Shown here piece after piece: positions 1 through 7,720 of a DNA stretch of 8,405 nucleotides; position 1 is the first letter of the stretch; each line of letters opens with the position of its first letter. The stretch spans positions 1 to 8,405 of the forward strand of contig CADFQU010000030.1 of the NCBI GenBank assembly GCA_902836505.1, given 5' to 3'. This stretch comes from Streptococcaceae bacterium. GTDB taxonomy: Bacteria; Bacillota; Bacilli; Lactobacillales; Streptococcaceae. The translations under genes and the position numbers were made by a program. The notes under the pieces are model-generated. The model was not told the origin of the DNA, ran no database searches, and saw only the letters and a list, made by a program, of their open reading frames with translations.

Positions 1-8
1 GAATAGAG

Positions 9-32
9 ATCACAGTGATAGAATAGAACTAT
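9..32. promoter_or_regulatory. Palindromes upstream of the amidohydrolase gene; possible LysR-type regulator site
   Basis: Two overlapping dyads lie here. ATCAC-A-GTGAT (9-19) is a perfect 5-bp inverted repeat. ATAG-N7-CTAT (18-32) shares the string GTGATAG-N7-CTAT (15-32) with the stronger dyad at 1198-1218. GATCA-N3-TGATA (8-20) also resembles the right half of a streptococcal CmbR/CysR box, whose left arm would lie off the window edge. The site ends only about 20 bases before the start codon at 52, so it is badly placed to activate this gene from the usual -65 position. It could act on a divergent gene, act as an operator, or be chance. Confidence 0.3.
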
Positions 33-38
33 GCTAGA

Positions 39-45
39 AAGGGGA
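39..45 (+). promoter_or_regulatory. Ribosome binding site that sets the amidohydrolase start at 52
   Basis: AAGGGGA at 39-45 lies 7 bases before the ATG at 52. An in-frame ATG at 31 sits upstream of this sequence and has no purine-rich site of its own (it is preceded by GAATAGAACT). Initiation at 52 is therefore preferred, which removes seven residues with no family character. Confidence 0.7.
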
Positions 46-51
46 CGAGAA

Positions 52-1194
52 ATGGTTTCATTTTCCTATGAACATCTAGTGCCCATTCGGCATTATGTGC
101 ATCAGCATCCAGAGTTGTCTGGACAAGAATACCAAACCACAGCTTATCTCAAAGCCTATTTGGAAAAGCTAGGTGTACGCATTTTAAACAGTGGATTAAA
201 AACAGGATTGATTGCTGAAATTGGGCAGGGTAAACCTATCATTGCCCTTCGCGCAGATATTGATGCCCTTCCAATTCAGGAGAACACGGGTCTCGACTAT
301 CAAAGTCAAAACCCTGGTGTCATGCATGCCTGTGGTCATGACTTCCACCAGGTGAGCCTCTTAGGGGCTGCAGAAGTCCTAAAAGGTATGGAAGCGGACT
401 TAAAGGGAACGATTCGATTCATCTTTCAGCCAGCTGAGGAGACTTCTGAGGGAGCATCTGCTGTATTAGCGACCGGACTCCTAGAAGATGTAGAGGCTAT
501 CCTTGGCTTTCACAATATGCCGTCTTTGCCTGCGGGTCAGTTGGCCTTGCGCCCAGGAGCTATGATGGCAGGGGTTGAAAAATTTAAGGTGACTGTCACT
601 GGGGTGAGCAGTCATGCTGCCAGGCCGGATCTCGGTTTGGACACTGTTGTAGCAATCACTAGTATGGTCCAGCAGTTGCAGACCTTGGTCTCTCGCACGG
701 TTTCGCCATTTGAGACAGCCGTTCTATCTGTGACCCATATCGAAGCTGGTTCAACCTGGAATGTTCTACCAAAGTCTGGTTATTTTGAAGGAACTATTCG
801 AACCTTTAATCCAGATCTCCAGAAACGCCTAAAAGCGGATTTCATTCGCGTGATTGAGCAAATCTCCAATAGTACAGGAGTCATGGTCCAGTTTGAATGG
901 GGCAAGACGCCCCCGGTCACCTATAATGATAAGGCCTTGGCTAAAAAAGTCTTTCGCTGGTCTAAGTCTTTTGCAGAAGTTGTAGAGGCTCAGCCATCGA
1001 CAGCGGGTGAAGATTTCGCCTTTTATCAGGAGAAAATCCCAGGGGTTTTTGCTTTTATTGGATCGAATGGTGCACCGGATGCACCGGATCTCCACCATGA
1101 TAGCATGGTCATAGATGATGCTGCTTTTGCAGTATCGGTTCCCTATTACGTAGAAAATGCCCTCGCTTTGCTGGAAAAATTTTCAACCAAATGA
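52..1194 (+). CDS. M20D-family N-acyl amino acid amidohydrolase (hippurate hydrolase/YxeP-YtnL type)
   Basis: Probable cytoplasmic metal-dependent amidase that removes an acyl group from an N-acyl amino acid. The 380-residue length is typical of the M20D group. Visible family landmarks are the N-terminal RHYVHQHPELSGQE segment, RADIDALP (67-74), HACGHDFH (92-99) with ligand candidates Cys94 and His96, the PAEE motif with catalytic Glu129 and metal-binding Glu130, GFHN with His154, and the C-terminal HH pair at 348-349. A dimerisation/lid domain occupies roughly residues 175-290 and contains the GVSSHAARPDLG segment. No signal peptide is present. Relatives in Bacillus (YxeP, YtnL) sit in sulfur-compound salvage operons beside TcyA-like transporters, so a substituted N-acetyl-cysteine or N-acyl-methionine substrate fits the context, but that is inference. 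A 9-base tandem duplication adds A-P-D just before the C-terminal histidines. The gene ends 127 bases before the next one and may be a separate transcription unit. Confidence 0.88.
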   Translation: MVSFSYEHLVPIRHYVHQHPELSGQEYQTTAYLKAYLEKLGVRILNSGLKTGLIAEIGQGKPIIALRADIDALPIQENTGLDYQSQNPGVMHACGHDFHQVSLLGAAEVLKGMEADLKGTIRFIFQPAEETSEGASAVLATGLLEDVEAILGFHNMPSLPAGQLALRPGAMMAGVEKFKVTVTGVSSHAARPDLGLDTVVAITSMVQQLQTLVSRTVSPFETAVLSVTHIEAGSTWNVLPKSGYFEGTIRTFNPDLQKRLKADFIRVIEQISNSTGVMVQFEWGKTPPVTYNDKALAKKVFRWSKSFAEVVEAQPSTAGEDFAFYQEKIPGVFAFIGSNGAPDAPDLHHDSMVIDDAAFAVSVPYYVENALALLEKFSTK

Positions 1195-1197
1195 GAC

Positions 1198-1225
1198 GTG
1201 ATAGATAAAACCTATCACCTCTATA
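1198..1225. promoter_or_regulatory. LysR-type activator box (CmbR/CysR- or MetR-like) upstream of the transporter operon
   Basis: GTGATAG (1198-1204) and CTATCAC (1212-1218) form a perfect 7-bp inverted repeat around a 7-base spacer. It reads TGATA-N9-TATCA, which is the core I recall for the streptococcal CmbR/CysR box (TGATA-N9-TATCA-N2-4-TGATA). The third element is only weakly present, as CTATA at 1221-1225. The ATAG-N7-CTAT skeleton is also shared with the MetR/MtaR box (TATAGTTTNAAACTATA), matching 11 of 16 defined positions. The dyad centre at 1208 is about 65 bases upstream of the start expected from the -10 at 1261, the classical position for LysR-type activators. Which regulator binds cannot be settled by eye. 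Confidence 0.6.
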
Positions 1226-1257
1226 AAGAAAATATAATACCCAAGAGTTAGGAATTT

Positions 1258-1266
1258 TGATATGAT
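1258..1266 (+). promoter_or_regulatory. Extended -10 promoter element of the sulfur amino acid transport operon
   Basis: TGATATGAT at 1258-1266 is an extended -10 (TG-n-TATGAT). No good -35 hexamer lies 16-18 bases upstream (around 1238-1243), as expected for a promoter that needs an activator. Transcription would start near 1273, leaving a leader of about 50 bases before the ATG at 1322. No T-box or SAM riboswitch would fit in so short a leader. Confidence 0.55.
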
Positions 1267-1321
1267 GGAAAAAGCTGTTTTTTTACAGAGGAATAAACAA
1301 TTTTAGTGAAAAGGAGAACAA

Positions 1322-2149
1322 ATGAAATTGAATAAATTCATCAAATATGTTGGTTTGAGTCTTGTGGGCTTGGCGGCAGTTGGGACTTTGGTAGCTTGCT
1401 CATCAAAGTCATCAAGTCAATCAAGTGGAAAACGGACCATTGAAGTCGCAACGGTTGGAACAACCAAACCCTTCACTTATGATAAGGATGGTGAATTGAC
1501 GGGTTATGAAATCGAAGTCATGCGTGAAATCTTCAAAGGATCAGAAAAATATGAAGTCAACTTTAATAAGACAGAGTGGTCTTCAATCTTTGCGGGCTTA
1601 GACGGTGATCGTTACCAAATCGGTGTCAGCAACCTTAGCTACGATGAAAAACGTGCGGAAAAATACTTGTATCCAAATCCTTACGCAAAGAACCCAGTGG
1701 TCTTAGTGGTTAAAAAAGGATCAGGCATCAAGTCATTAGATGATATCGGTGGCAAGTCTACAGAGGTCATCCAAGGAACTTCTACAGCGAAACAGTTGGA
1801 AGCCTACAATAAAGAACATAAGGATAATCCAACAGAACTCAAATATACAGAGGGCACCATCCAATCCATTCTGGCTAATTTGAGCGATGGCCGTTCAGAT
1901 TATAAGATTTTTGAACGTTTGACAGTTGAGGCCATCATCAAGGACCAAGGCTTGGATAACTTGGAGGTCATCGAACTACCAAGCGATAAACAACCATACG
2001 TATACCCAATCCTTGCTAAAGGTGAGAAAGAATTGGAAACCTTCGTCAACAAACGGATCAAAGAGTTGTACGAAGATGGGACACTGGAAAAATTGTCTAA
2101 GAAGTACTTCGGTGGAACTTACCTTCCAGAAGCTTCTGATATTAAATAA
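1322..2149 (+). CDS. Amino acid ABC transporter substrate-binding lipoprotein (TcyA/AtmA-like, family 3)
   Basis: Extracellular lipid-anchored binding protein, 275 residues. The signal peptide has a KLNKFIK basic start, a hydrophobic core, and the lipobox LVAC with lipidated Cys26, followed by a Ser-rich tether (about 27-37). The rest is an SBP_bac_3 fold: a [18 protein letters not shown] first strand region, the [15 protein letters not shown] hinge region, YLYPNPYA, and [22 protein letters not shown] leading into lobe 2. It closely resembles pneumococcal SP_0148 and S. mutans AtmA as I remember them. Cystine or a related polar amino acid is the likely ligand. AAGGAG at 1311-1316, 5 bases before the ATG, supports the start. 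No permease or ATPase of the polar amino acid type is nearby; the MetNI pair downstream belongs to a different importer class, so this protein probably serves a TcyBC-like complex encoded elsewhere. Confidence 0.88.
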   Translation: MKLNKFIKYVGLSLVGLAAVGTLVACSSKSSSQSSGKRTIEVATVGTTKPFTYDKDGELTGYEIEVMREIFKGSEKYEVNFNKTEWSSIFAGLDGDRYQIGVSNLSYDEKRAEKYLYPNPYAKNPVVLVVKKGSGIKSLDDIGGKSTEVIQGTSTAKQLEAYNKEHKDNPTELKYTEGTIQSILANLSDGRSDYKIFERLTVEAIIKDQGLDNLEVIELPSDKQPYVYPILAKGEKELETFVNKRIKELYEDGTLEKLSKKYFGGTYLPEASDIK

Positions 2150-2182
2150 GGTTATTTAAAAACATCATAAGGAGAAAAGAAT

Positions 2183-3055
2183 ATGAAATTAACAAAACTT
2201 TTTGGAGTAGCAGCTCTTGCTACCGTTGCAACATTTGCTTTAGCAGCATGTGGTTCTTCAAAATCATCTAAATCATCTGATAAAGATGGTGTGACAACTG
2301 TTAAAGTTGGGGTGATGAGCTTAAGCGATACAGAAGAAGCTCGTTGGAAAGAAGTGCAAAAGAACTTGGATGACGCAAAAGCAAACATCAAGTTGGAATT
2401 CACTGAGTTTACAGACTATTCTCAACCAAACCAAGCTGTTCGTGATGGCGATGTGGATATCAATGCTTTCCAACATTACAACTATCTTGAAAACTGGAAC
2501 AAAGAAAACAACGCAGACCTAGTTTCTGTTGCAGATACTTACATTGCGCCAATCCGTCTTTACTCTGGTACAAAAGATGGAAAGAACAAATACACAGATG
2601 TGAAAGACATTCCTGAAAAAGGAACGATTGCAGTACCAAACGACCCAACAAACGAAAGCCGTGCTTTGTATGTATTAGAATCAGCTGGTTTGATCAAGTT
2701 GGATACAAAAGATGGGGAATTGGCTACCATCAGCAACATCAAAGACAATCCAAAGAATTTGACAATTTCTGAGTTGGACGCTTCTCAAACAGCTTCTTCA
2801 CTTCCATCAGTTGATGCAGCGATCATCAATAACACTTTTGTTCGTGAAGCAGGTATTGATTACAAGAAAGCTCTCTTTGTAGAAAAAGCAAACAGCAACT
2901 CTAAACAATGGTATAACTTGATTGCAGCTAAGAAAGATTGGAAATCATCTGATAAAGCGAAAGCAATCGAAGCTATTATCAAAGCCTACCATACTGACAA
3001 TGTGAAGAAAGTGATTGAAGAATCTTCAGACGGTATGGACCAACCAGTTTGGTAA
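2183..3055 (+). CDS. metQ: Methionine ABC transporter substrate-binding lipoprotein MetQ
   Basis: Lipid-anchored methionine receptor of the MetNIQ importer, 290 residues, NlpA/MetQ family. The signal peptide ends in the lipobox LAAC with Cys23, followed by a Ser/Lys tether (SSKSSKSSDK) that includes a small repeat in the DNA. Family signatures are FTDYSQPN (76-83), the NAFQHYNYL block starting at Asn94, TYIAPIRLYSG, VPNDPTNESR (151-160), the ELDASQTA segment, and a C-terminus ending in DQPVW, all matching the pneumococcal protein SP_0149. AAGGAG at 2169-2174 lies 8 bases before the ATG. The gene begins 33 bases after the preceding binding-protein gene with no terminator between, so the two are probably cotranscribed. 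It is followed by a strong hairpin at 3071-3100 that may favour a higher level of the metQ message. Confidence 0.95.
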   Translation: MKLTKLFGVAALATVATFALAACGSSKSSKSSDKDGVTTVKVGVMSLSDTEEARWKEVQKNLDDAKANIKLEFTEFTDYSQPNQAVRDGDVDINAFQHYNYLENWNKENNADLVSVADTYIAPIRLYSGTKDGKNKYTDVKDIPEKGTIAVPNDPTNESRALYVLESAGLIKLDTKDGELATISNIKDNPKNLTISELDASQTASSLPSVDAAIINNTFVREAGIDYKKALFVEKANSNSKQWYNLIAAKKDWKSSDKAKAIEAIIKAYHTDNVKKVIEESSDGMDQPVW

Positions 3056-3070
3056 TCAAGAGGATGAATA

Positions 3071-3100
3071 GAGAGGTGGAGAAGATTTTCTCTACCTCTT
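3071..3100 (+). other. Strong hairpin between metQ and the M20 peptidase gene (no U-tract)
   Basis: AGAGGTGGAGAA (3072-3083) pairs with TTCTCTACCTCT (3088-3099) over 12 positions with one G-U wobble; the loop is GATT (3084-3087), and 3071/3100 add a terminal G-U pair. The sequence after the stem (ATCGTGTATAG) is not U-rich, so this is not a standard intrinsic terminator. A stabilising 3' end or RNase processing barrier that raises metQ over the downstream genes is a reasonable role, as lipoprotein receptors are usually made in excess. The pairing is seen in the sequence; the role is inferred. Confidence 0.65.
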
Positions 3101-3112
3101 ATCGTGTATAGT

Positions 3113-3118
3113 AGGAGG
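3113..3118 (+). promoter_or_regulatory. Ribosome binding site favouring the peptidase start at 3124
   Basis: AGGAGG at 3113-3118 is followed by two consecutive ATG codons at 3121 and 3124. The spacing is 2 bases to the first and 5 to the second, so the second is the more plausible start. It also gives 457 residues, the length I remember for the pneumococcal homologue. Confidence 0.6.
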
Positions 3119-3123
3119 AAATG

Positions 3124-4497
3124 ATGTCGAATCCAAGAGAGACAGAACAAATACGCAAATTTGAAAACGATGAGGTCGCTCAGCATTATTTTGAAGTCCT
3201 AAGAACTCTCATCTCCAAGCGCTCCATCTTTGCCCAGCAGATTGGTCTAAAAGAAGTGGCAACCTACTTGGGAGAAATCTTCACAGCTGCAGGGGCTAAG
3301 GTAACTGTTGATGACAGTTATACAGCGCCATTTGTTATTGCTAAATTTGTTTCACCCAATCCGGATGCTAAGACCATCATTTTCTACAACCATTACGATA
3401 CAGTTCCAGCAGATGGCGACCAGCCTTGGACAAGTGATCCCTTCACGCTTTCGGTCCATTATGGGACCATGTATGGTCGAGGGGTAGATGACGACAAGGG
3501 GCATATTACCGCACGCTTGACGGCTATTCGAAAATATATCCGTGAGAATGGTGACCTTCCGGTTAACATTACCTTTATCATCGAAGGAGCAGAAGAATCT
3601 GCCTCAACAGATTTGGACAAGTATCTAGCCAAGCACAAAAAACACTTGCGTGGGGCAGACCTCTTAGTTTGGGAACAAGGGACCCGCAACCAACAAGGAG
3701 AACTGGAAATCTCAGGTGGAAACAAGGGGATTGTGACCTTTGACATGGTGGTCAAAAGTGCAGATGTGGATATCCATTCCAGCTATGGTGGAGTAGTGGA
3801 TTCAGCATCTTGGTATCTGCTCAATGGTTTGTCCAGTCTTCGAGATAAAGACGGTCGGATCCTGGTGGATGGTCTCTATGAATTGATTGAGGAGCCTAAC
3901 GAGCGGGAACTGGCCTTGATTGATCGTTATGCCAATAAAACGGCAGATGATGTGACAGAAATCTATAATCTCCAATTGCCTATCTTGAAAGAGGAACGAA
4001 GTGAGTTCTTGAAACGATTTTATTTTGAACCAGCCATGAACATTGAAGGTTTGGGGACAGGCTATCAGGGTCAAGGAGTCAAAACCATTCTACCTGCAGA
4101 AGCTCGAGCCAAGATGGAAGTTCGGTTGGTGCCTGGCTTGGAACCCAAACAAGTCTTAGAATTGATTCGTGCTCAGTTGGATAAAAATGGCTTTGAGAAG
4201 ATTGATCTCGTCTATACACTAGGGGAAATGAGTTATCGGAGCGATATGAGTGCGCCTTCCATTCTCAATGTCATTGATCTGGCCAAACGCTTTTATCCAG
4301 AAGGGGTCTGTGTCCTTCCAACAACTGCAGGCACTGGTCCCATGCATACGGTCTTTGAGGCCTTGCAAGTTCCTATGGCTGCCTTTGGAATCGGAAATGC
4401 CAATAGTCGAGATCATGGTGGGGATGAGAATGTGAAAATTGCTGACTACTATACCCATATTGAATTAATTAAGGAGTTAATCACAAGTTATGAGTAA
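3124..4497 (+). CDS. M20 family dipeptidase-like metallohydrolase (AtmC/SP_0150 type)
   Basis: Probable cytoplasmic di-zinc peptidase or deacylase of the M20A/CNDP-like branch, 457 residues. Metal-site candidates in order: His90 in FYNHYDTVP, Asp123 (bridging) in [10 protein letters not shown], general base Glu157 and ligand Glu158 in IEGAEES, Glu184 in LLVWEQG, and His431 in NSRDHGGDE. The lid/dimerisation domain spans roughly 205-370 and carries the DIHSSYGG motif. The protein matches SP_0150 almost throughout as I recall it, and the same gene sits between metQ and metN in several streptococci, so a link to methionine peptides or blocked methionine is likely but unproven. There is no signal peptide. 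Its end overlaps metN by 8 bases, which points to translational coupling. An in-frame ATG at 3121 is a less likely start. Confidence 0.87.
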   Translation: MSNPRETEQIRKFENDEVAQHYFEVLRTLISKRSIFAQQIGLKEVATYLGEIFTAAGAKVTVDDSYTAPFVIAKFVSPNPDAKTIIFYNHYDTVPADGDQPWTSDPFTLSVHYGTMYGRGVDDDKGHITARLTAIRKYIRENGDLPVNITFIIEGAEESASTDLDKYLAKHKKHLRGADLLVWEQGTRNQQGELEISGGNKGIVTFDMVVKSADVDIHSSYGGVVDSASWYLLNGLSSLRDKDGRILVDGLYELIEEPNERELALIDRYANKTADDVTEIYNLQLPILKEERSEFLKRFYFEPAMNIEGLGTGYQGQGVKTILPAEARAKMEVRLVPGLEPKQVLELIRAQLDKNGFEKIDLVYTLGEMSYRSDMSAPSILNVIDLAKRFYPEGVCVLPTTAGTGPMHTVFEALQVPMAAFGIGNANSRDHGGDENVKIADYYTHIELIKELITSYE

Positions 4498-5557
4498 AGA
4501 AATTATCAAATTGGACCATATCGATGTTACCTTTCATCAGAAAAAACGGGAAATTGTAGCCGTGAAGGATGTGACCATTCATATCAATGAAGGGGATATT
4601 TACGGGATTGTTGGTTATTCTGGAGCAGGGAAATCAACTCTTGTACGGGTCATCAATCTCTTGCAAGTACCGTCAGCAGGTACTATCACTGTAGATGGCG
4701 ATGTCATCTATCAAGACCAGGTGACGTTGAATGCTGCGGCTTTACGCCAAAAACGTCGGGACATTGGTATGATTTTCCAACATTTCAATCTAATGGCCCA
4801 AATGACCGCTGCTGAAAACGTGGCTTTTGCCCTCAAACATTCAGACTTATCTAAAGAGCAAAAGGCTGAAAAAGTAGCCAAGTTGTTGGAACTAGTTGGT
4901 CTGTCAGATCGGGCGGACAACTATCCTGCTCAATTGTCAGGTGGACAAAAACAACGGGTGGCGATTGCGCGTGCTCTTGCTAACGATCCAAAAATCTTGA
5001 TTTCTGACGAATCAACATCAGCCCTAGATCCAAAAACGACCAAACAAATCCTTGCTCTTCTACAAGAGTTGAACCAGAAGTTGGGCTTGACAGTGGTCTT
5101 GATCACCCATGAAATGCAAATTGTCAAAGACATTGCCAATCGAGTGGCTGTCATGCAAAATGGTGAATTGATTGAAGAGGGGTCTGTTTTAGACATCTTC
5201 TCTAATCCTAAGAATGAATTGACACAAGACTTCATCACAACTGCAACAGGAATCGATGAAGCCATGGTGAAAATCAACCAGCAACAAATTGTTAAGAAAT
5301 TGCCAGCTGATTCTGTTTTAGCCCATTTAAAATATTCTGGATCGGTGACAGACACAGCGATTATCAACGATATTTATAAACAGTACCAAGTGTCTGCAAA
5401 TATTCTACACGGAAATATTGAAATTTTGGATCATACCCCTGTTGGTGAGTTGGTTGTTATCCTCACTGGTGAAACAGCGAATCTATCTGCAGCACAGCGG
5501 GATCTACAAGCAGCAGGTGTTTCTGTACGTGTCTTAAAAGAAGGGAGTAATGCATGA
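4490..5557 (+). CDS. metN: Methionine ABC transporter ATP-binding protein MetN
   Basis: ATPase of the MetNIQ methionine importer, on the cytoplasmic face of the membrane, 355 residues. Visible motifs: Walker [10 protein letters not shown] (42-50), Q-loop Gln97 in [11 protein letters not shown] signature LSGGQKQR (149-156), Walker B KILISDE with catalytic Glu174, D-loop SALD, and H-loop His207. The C-terminal part (about 265-350) has the length and pattern of the NIL domain, which in E. coli MetN binds methionine and switches the transporter off (transinhibition); the same feedback is expected here. The ATG overlaps the preceding stop region by 8 bases. The nearest good Shine-Dalgarno (AAGGAG, 4471-4476) is 13 bases away, a long spacing that makes coupled re-initiation likely. 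The 3' end overlaps metI by 4 bases (ATGA). Confidence 0.96.
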   Translation: MSKEIIKLDHIDVTFHQKKREIVAVKDVTIHINEGDIYGIVGYSGAGKSTLVRVINLLQVPSAGTITVDGDVIYQDQVTLNAAALRQKRRDIGMIFQHFNLMAQMTAAENVAFALKHSDLSKEQKAEKVAKLLELVGLSDRADNYPAQLSGGQKQRVAIARALANDPKILISDESTSALDPKTTKQILALLQELNQKLGLTVVLITHEMQIVKDIANRVAVMQNGELIEEGSVLDIFSNPKNELTQDFITTATGIDEAMVKINQQQIVKKLPADSVLAHLKYSGSVTDTAIINDIYKQYQVSANILHGNIEILDHTPVGELVVILTGETANLSAAQRDLQAAGVSVRVLKEGSNA

Positions 5558-6246
5558 TTGACTTTATTCAAACCTATCTACCTAATGTTTACCGGATGGG
5601 CTGGAGTGGCCAAGCTGGATGGGGAACAGCGATTTATCTGACCCTTTACATGACCTTTATCTCTTTTGTGATTGGTGGTTTATTAGGACTAATTGCAGGC
5701 TTATTACTGGTCTTGACAGCACCTGGTGGGATTATCGAGAATAAATTGGTTTTCCATATCTTGGATAAAATTACTTCCATCTTCCGTGCGATTCCTTTTA
5801 TCATCTTGCTAGCCTTGATCAATCCCTTTACTCGCATGATTGTCGGAACTGGGATTGGTCCTACAGCAGCCTTAGTTCCCCTATCTTTAGCTGTCTTTCC
5901 TTTCTTTGCCCGCCAAGTTCAAGTCGTTTTATCTGAACTTGACCGAGGTGTGATTGAAGCAGCCCAAGCAAGTGGGGCAACTTTCTGGGATATTGTTGGA
6001 GTCTATCTTCGTGAAGGTCTTCCTGATTTGATTCGTGTGACAACCGTGACCCTCATTTCCTTGGTTGGTGAAACAGCTATGGCGGGAGCGATTGGAGCGG
6101 GAGGTCTAGGAAATGTAGCTATTTCTTATGGTTACCAACGCTTTAATAATGACGTCACCTTACTAGCGACCTTCTTGATTCTGCTGTTGATCTTCTTTAT
6201 TCAATTTATTGGTGATTTCTTAACCAAAAAAATTAGTCACCGATGA
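5554..6246 (+). CDS. metI: Methionine ABC transporter permease MetI
   Basis: Membrane subunit of the methionine importer, 230 residues, the usual size. About five membrane segments can be seen, near residues 25-57, 72-92, 99-120, 157-185 and 200-222. The cytoplasmic coupling (EAA) motif begins at Glu135 (EAAQASGAT...), between the third and fourth segments, and would dock on MetN. The [18 protein letters not shown] stretch is typical of MetI. The start codon lies within the metN stop (ATGA), with GGGAG at 5543-5547 six bases upstream. The next gene follows after only 21 bases with no hairpin, so transcription probably continues. Confidence 0.95.
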   Translation: MIDFIQTYLPNVYRMGWSGQAGWGTAIYLTLYMTFISFVIGGLLGLIAGLLLVLTAPGGIIENKLVFHILDKITSIFRAIPFIILLALINPFTRMIVGTGIGPTAALVPLSLAVFPFFARQVQVVLSELDRGVIEAAQASGATFWDIVGVYLREGLPDLIRVTTVTLISLVGETAMAGAIGAGGLGNVAISYGYQRFNNDVTLLATFLILLLIFFIQFIGDFLTKKISHR

Positions 6247-6267
6247 GGACGGGTAAGGTAAATAAAA

Positions 6268-6840
6268 ATGATACAGAAACATCAGTTTAAGCAGGTTGCA
6301 GCCTTTGCAGGCTTGTATTTTCTTGCCATTGGATTAGGCGTCCTACTGGGAAGTCTGGTTGACGATCGAGGAAACATGTTTTATGCTCCAGCCTTCTCTG
6401 CCCTAGTGGGCGGAGGGATCTATCGAGTCTATGTTGAAAAAATTCAACGAACAGGAGCCATTCTAGTAGTCGCTCTTGTGATTGGTTCTTTTTTCCTTTT
6501 CACTCGTCATGGAGCCGGAGCCTTTCTTCCTGCTGTTGTTGGAGGTCTTTTGGCCGAATTGGTCGCAGCCCGTGGACACTACCAGTCGAAGCTAGGCAAT
6601 GCCTTGTCTTTCCTCCTCTTTTCCTTTACGACGACAGGGCCCATTCTGATGATGTGGATCCAACCGGCTAGTTACCGTGCTTCTTTACAAGCACGTGGGA
6701 AATCGATGGATTATATCGAACGCGTTATGGTACCGTCGAATATGGAGACAGTAAGCTGGTTTTTATTGACCCTTCTTCTTGGAGCTCTACTAGGTTATCT
6801 TCTTGGACAATTGGTCTATCAAAAGCTAGATAGAAAATAA
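6268..6840 (+). CDS. MptD/Trep_Strep-family putative ECF transporter S component
   Basis: Small polytopic membrane protein of 190 residues that I place in the family annotated as MptD-type ECF S components (Trep_Strep domain). About six hydrophobic segments are visible, near 9-31, 37-56, 63-78, 82-100, 109-131 and 159-181. The last two flank a polar stretch (about 132-158) with RGKSMDYIERVM. S components bind a vitamin or small nutrient and need an ECF T subunit and two ATPases; none is encoded in the window, so it would have to share a module encoded elsewhere. The substrate is not known for this family. The gene starts 21 bases after metI. Its ribosome site is weak (AAGG at 6255-6258, 9 bases before the ATG), which suggests modest expression. 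Family placement is from memory of sequence character and is less secure than for the met genes. Confidence 0.7.
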   Translation: MIQKHQFKQVAAFAGLYFLAIGLGVLLGSLVDDRGNMFYAPAFSALVGGGIYRVYVEKIQRTGAILVVALVIGSFFLFTRHGAGAFLPAVVGGLLAELVAARGHYQSKLGNALSFLLFSFTTTGPILMMWIQPASYRASLQARGKSMDYIERVMVPSNMETVSWFLLTLLLGALLGYLLGQLVYQKLDRK

Positions 6841-6857
6841 CATGATGGAGAAGAAAT

Positions 6858-7706
6858 ATGCACAATAATTTACTAGTCCTTCAGTCAGACTTTGGTCTGG
6901 TAGATGGGGCTGTCTCTGCTATGATCGGGGTTGCTTTAGAGGAATCACCAACCCTCAAGATACACCACTTGACCCATGACATTACCCCTTATAATATCTT
7001 TGAAGGAAGTTACCGCCTCTTTCAAACGGTGGATTACTGGCCAGAAGGAACAACCTTTGTCTCTGTCGTTGATCCAGGTGTCGGCTCTAAACGAAAGAGT
7101 GTTGTAGCCAAAACGGCGAAGAATCAATACATTGTCACTCCGGATAATGGAACCCTATCTTTCATCAAGAAACATGTAGGGATTGTTGCTATCCGTGAGA
7201 TTTCAGAGGTCAAAAACCGTCGGGCCAATACTGAGTTTTCTTATACCTTCCACGGGCGTGATGTCTATGCCTATACAGGAGCTAAGTTGGCCAGTGGGCA
7301 TATCAGCTTTGAGGAAGTAGGGCCAGAACTTAGTGTCGGACACATTGTGGAAATTCCAGTGGTGGAGACTGTTATAGAGGACAATCTTGTCAAAGGGGCT
7401 GTTGACATCTTAGATGTGCGCTTTGGTTCTCTGTGGACCTCGATTACTCGGGAAGAGTTTAATCATTTGGAACCCGAATTTGGGGAACGCTTTGAAGTAA
7501 CCATCTATAACAATGACATGCTGGTTTACCAAAACCAAGTGACCTATGGTAAGTCCTTCGCCGATGTGCGGATTGGACAGCCAATCCTTTATATCAATTC
7601 CCTCTACCGTGTTGGTCTTGCCATCAACCAGGGATCCTTTGCCAAGGCCTATAATGTAGGAGTTGGGGCTTCTTGGCATATCGAAATTAGAAAAATGGAA
7701 AATTAA
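6858..7706 (+). CDS. DUF62-family S-adenosylmethionine hydrolase (SAM + water to adenosine + methionine)
   Basis: Cytoplasmic enzyme of the SAM hydroxide adenosyltransferase (DUF62) family, 282 residues, often labelled chlorinase/fluorinase by homology. The N-terminal SDFG.VDG motif (10-17) is the family hallmark of the SAM-binding site. The hydrolase-specific triad Asp-Arg-His can be assigned to Asp72 in VDPGVGS, Arg79 seven residues later, and His132 in FHGRDVYA; the archaeal enzyme PH0463 has the same D-R spacing (68/75) and a histidine at 127. This supports hydrolysis of SAM rather than halogenation. The smaller C-terminal domain (about 175-282) holds the region that contacts adenine in relatives. 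GGAG at 6847-6850, 7 bases before the ATG, supports the start. It sits 17 bases after one S component and 14 before another, so the three genes form a tight cluster. Its products are methionine and adenosine, which links it to the methionine operon upstream. Confidence 0.87.
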   Translation: MHNNLLVLQSDFGLVDGAVSAMIGVALEESPTLKIHHLTHDITPYNIFEGSYRLFQTVDYWPEGTTFVSVVDPGVGSKRKSVVAKTAKNQYIVTPDNGTLSFIKKHVGIVAIREISEVKNRRANTEFSYTFHGRDVYAYTGAKLASGHISFEEVGPELSVGHIVEIPVVETVIEDNLVKGAVDILDVRFGSLWTSITREEFNHLEPEFGERFEVTIYNNDMLVYQNQVTYGKSFADVRIGQPILYINSLYRVGLAINQGSFAKAYNVGVGASWHIEIRKMEN

Positions 7707-7720
7707 TAGGAGATAAAAAT

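Noticed and set aside
31..54. Upstream in-frame ATG at 31 as the amidohydrolase start
   Set aside because: The only good ribosome binding site (AAGGGGA, 39-45) lies downstream of it, correctly spaced for the ATG at 52.
1198..1218. The 7-bp dyad as a terminator for the amidohydrolase gene
   Set aside because: The stem is short and AT-rich and no U-run follows. The sequence matches a regulator box better.
1233..1238. Perfect TATAAT as the operon -10
   Set aside because: It has no TG extension and no -35 at proper spacing (1210-1215 reads ACCTAT), and it would place the dyad near -37 rather than -65. It cannot be excluded, but TATGAT at 1261 fits better.
1275..1288. CTGT-T6-ACAG as a terminator or attenuator hairpin
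   Set aside because: Only four pairs, with the T-run in the loop rather than after the stem; too weak.
1195..1321. SAM riboswitch or T-box leader
   Set aside because: The leader from the predicted start site is only about 50 bases and shows no conserved T-box sequence or S-box stem arrangement.
4930..5367. 145-residue open frame on the minus strand inside metN
   Set aside because: It is fully antisense to the unmistakable MetN coding sequence and shows no recognisable domain. The other minus-strand frames in the window (for example 7410-7745 and 7907-8242) are rejected for the same reason.
6858..7706. True fluorinase or chlorinase
   Set aside because: The protein carries the Asp-Arg-His triad and VDPGVG motif of the hydrolase branch, and the genomic context is methionine metabolism rather than halometabolite biosynthesis.
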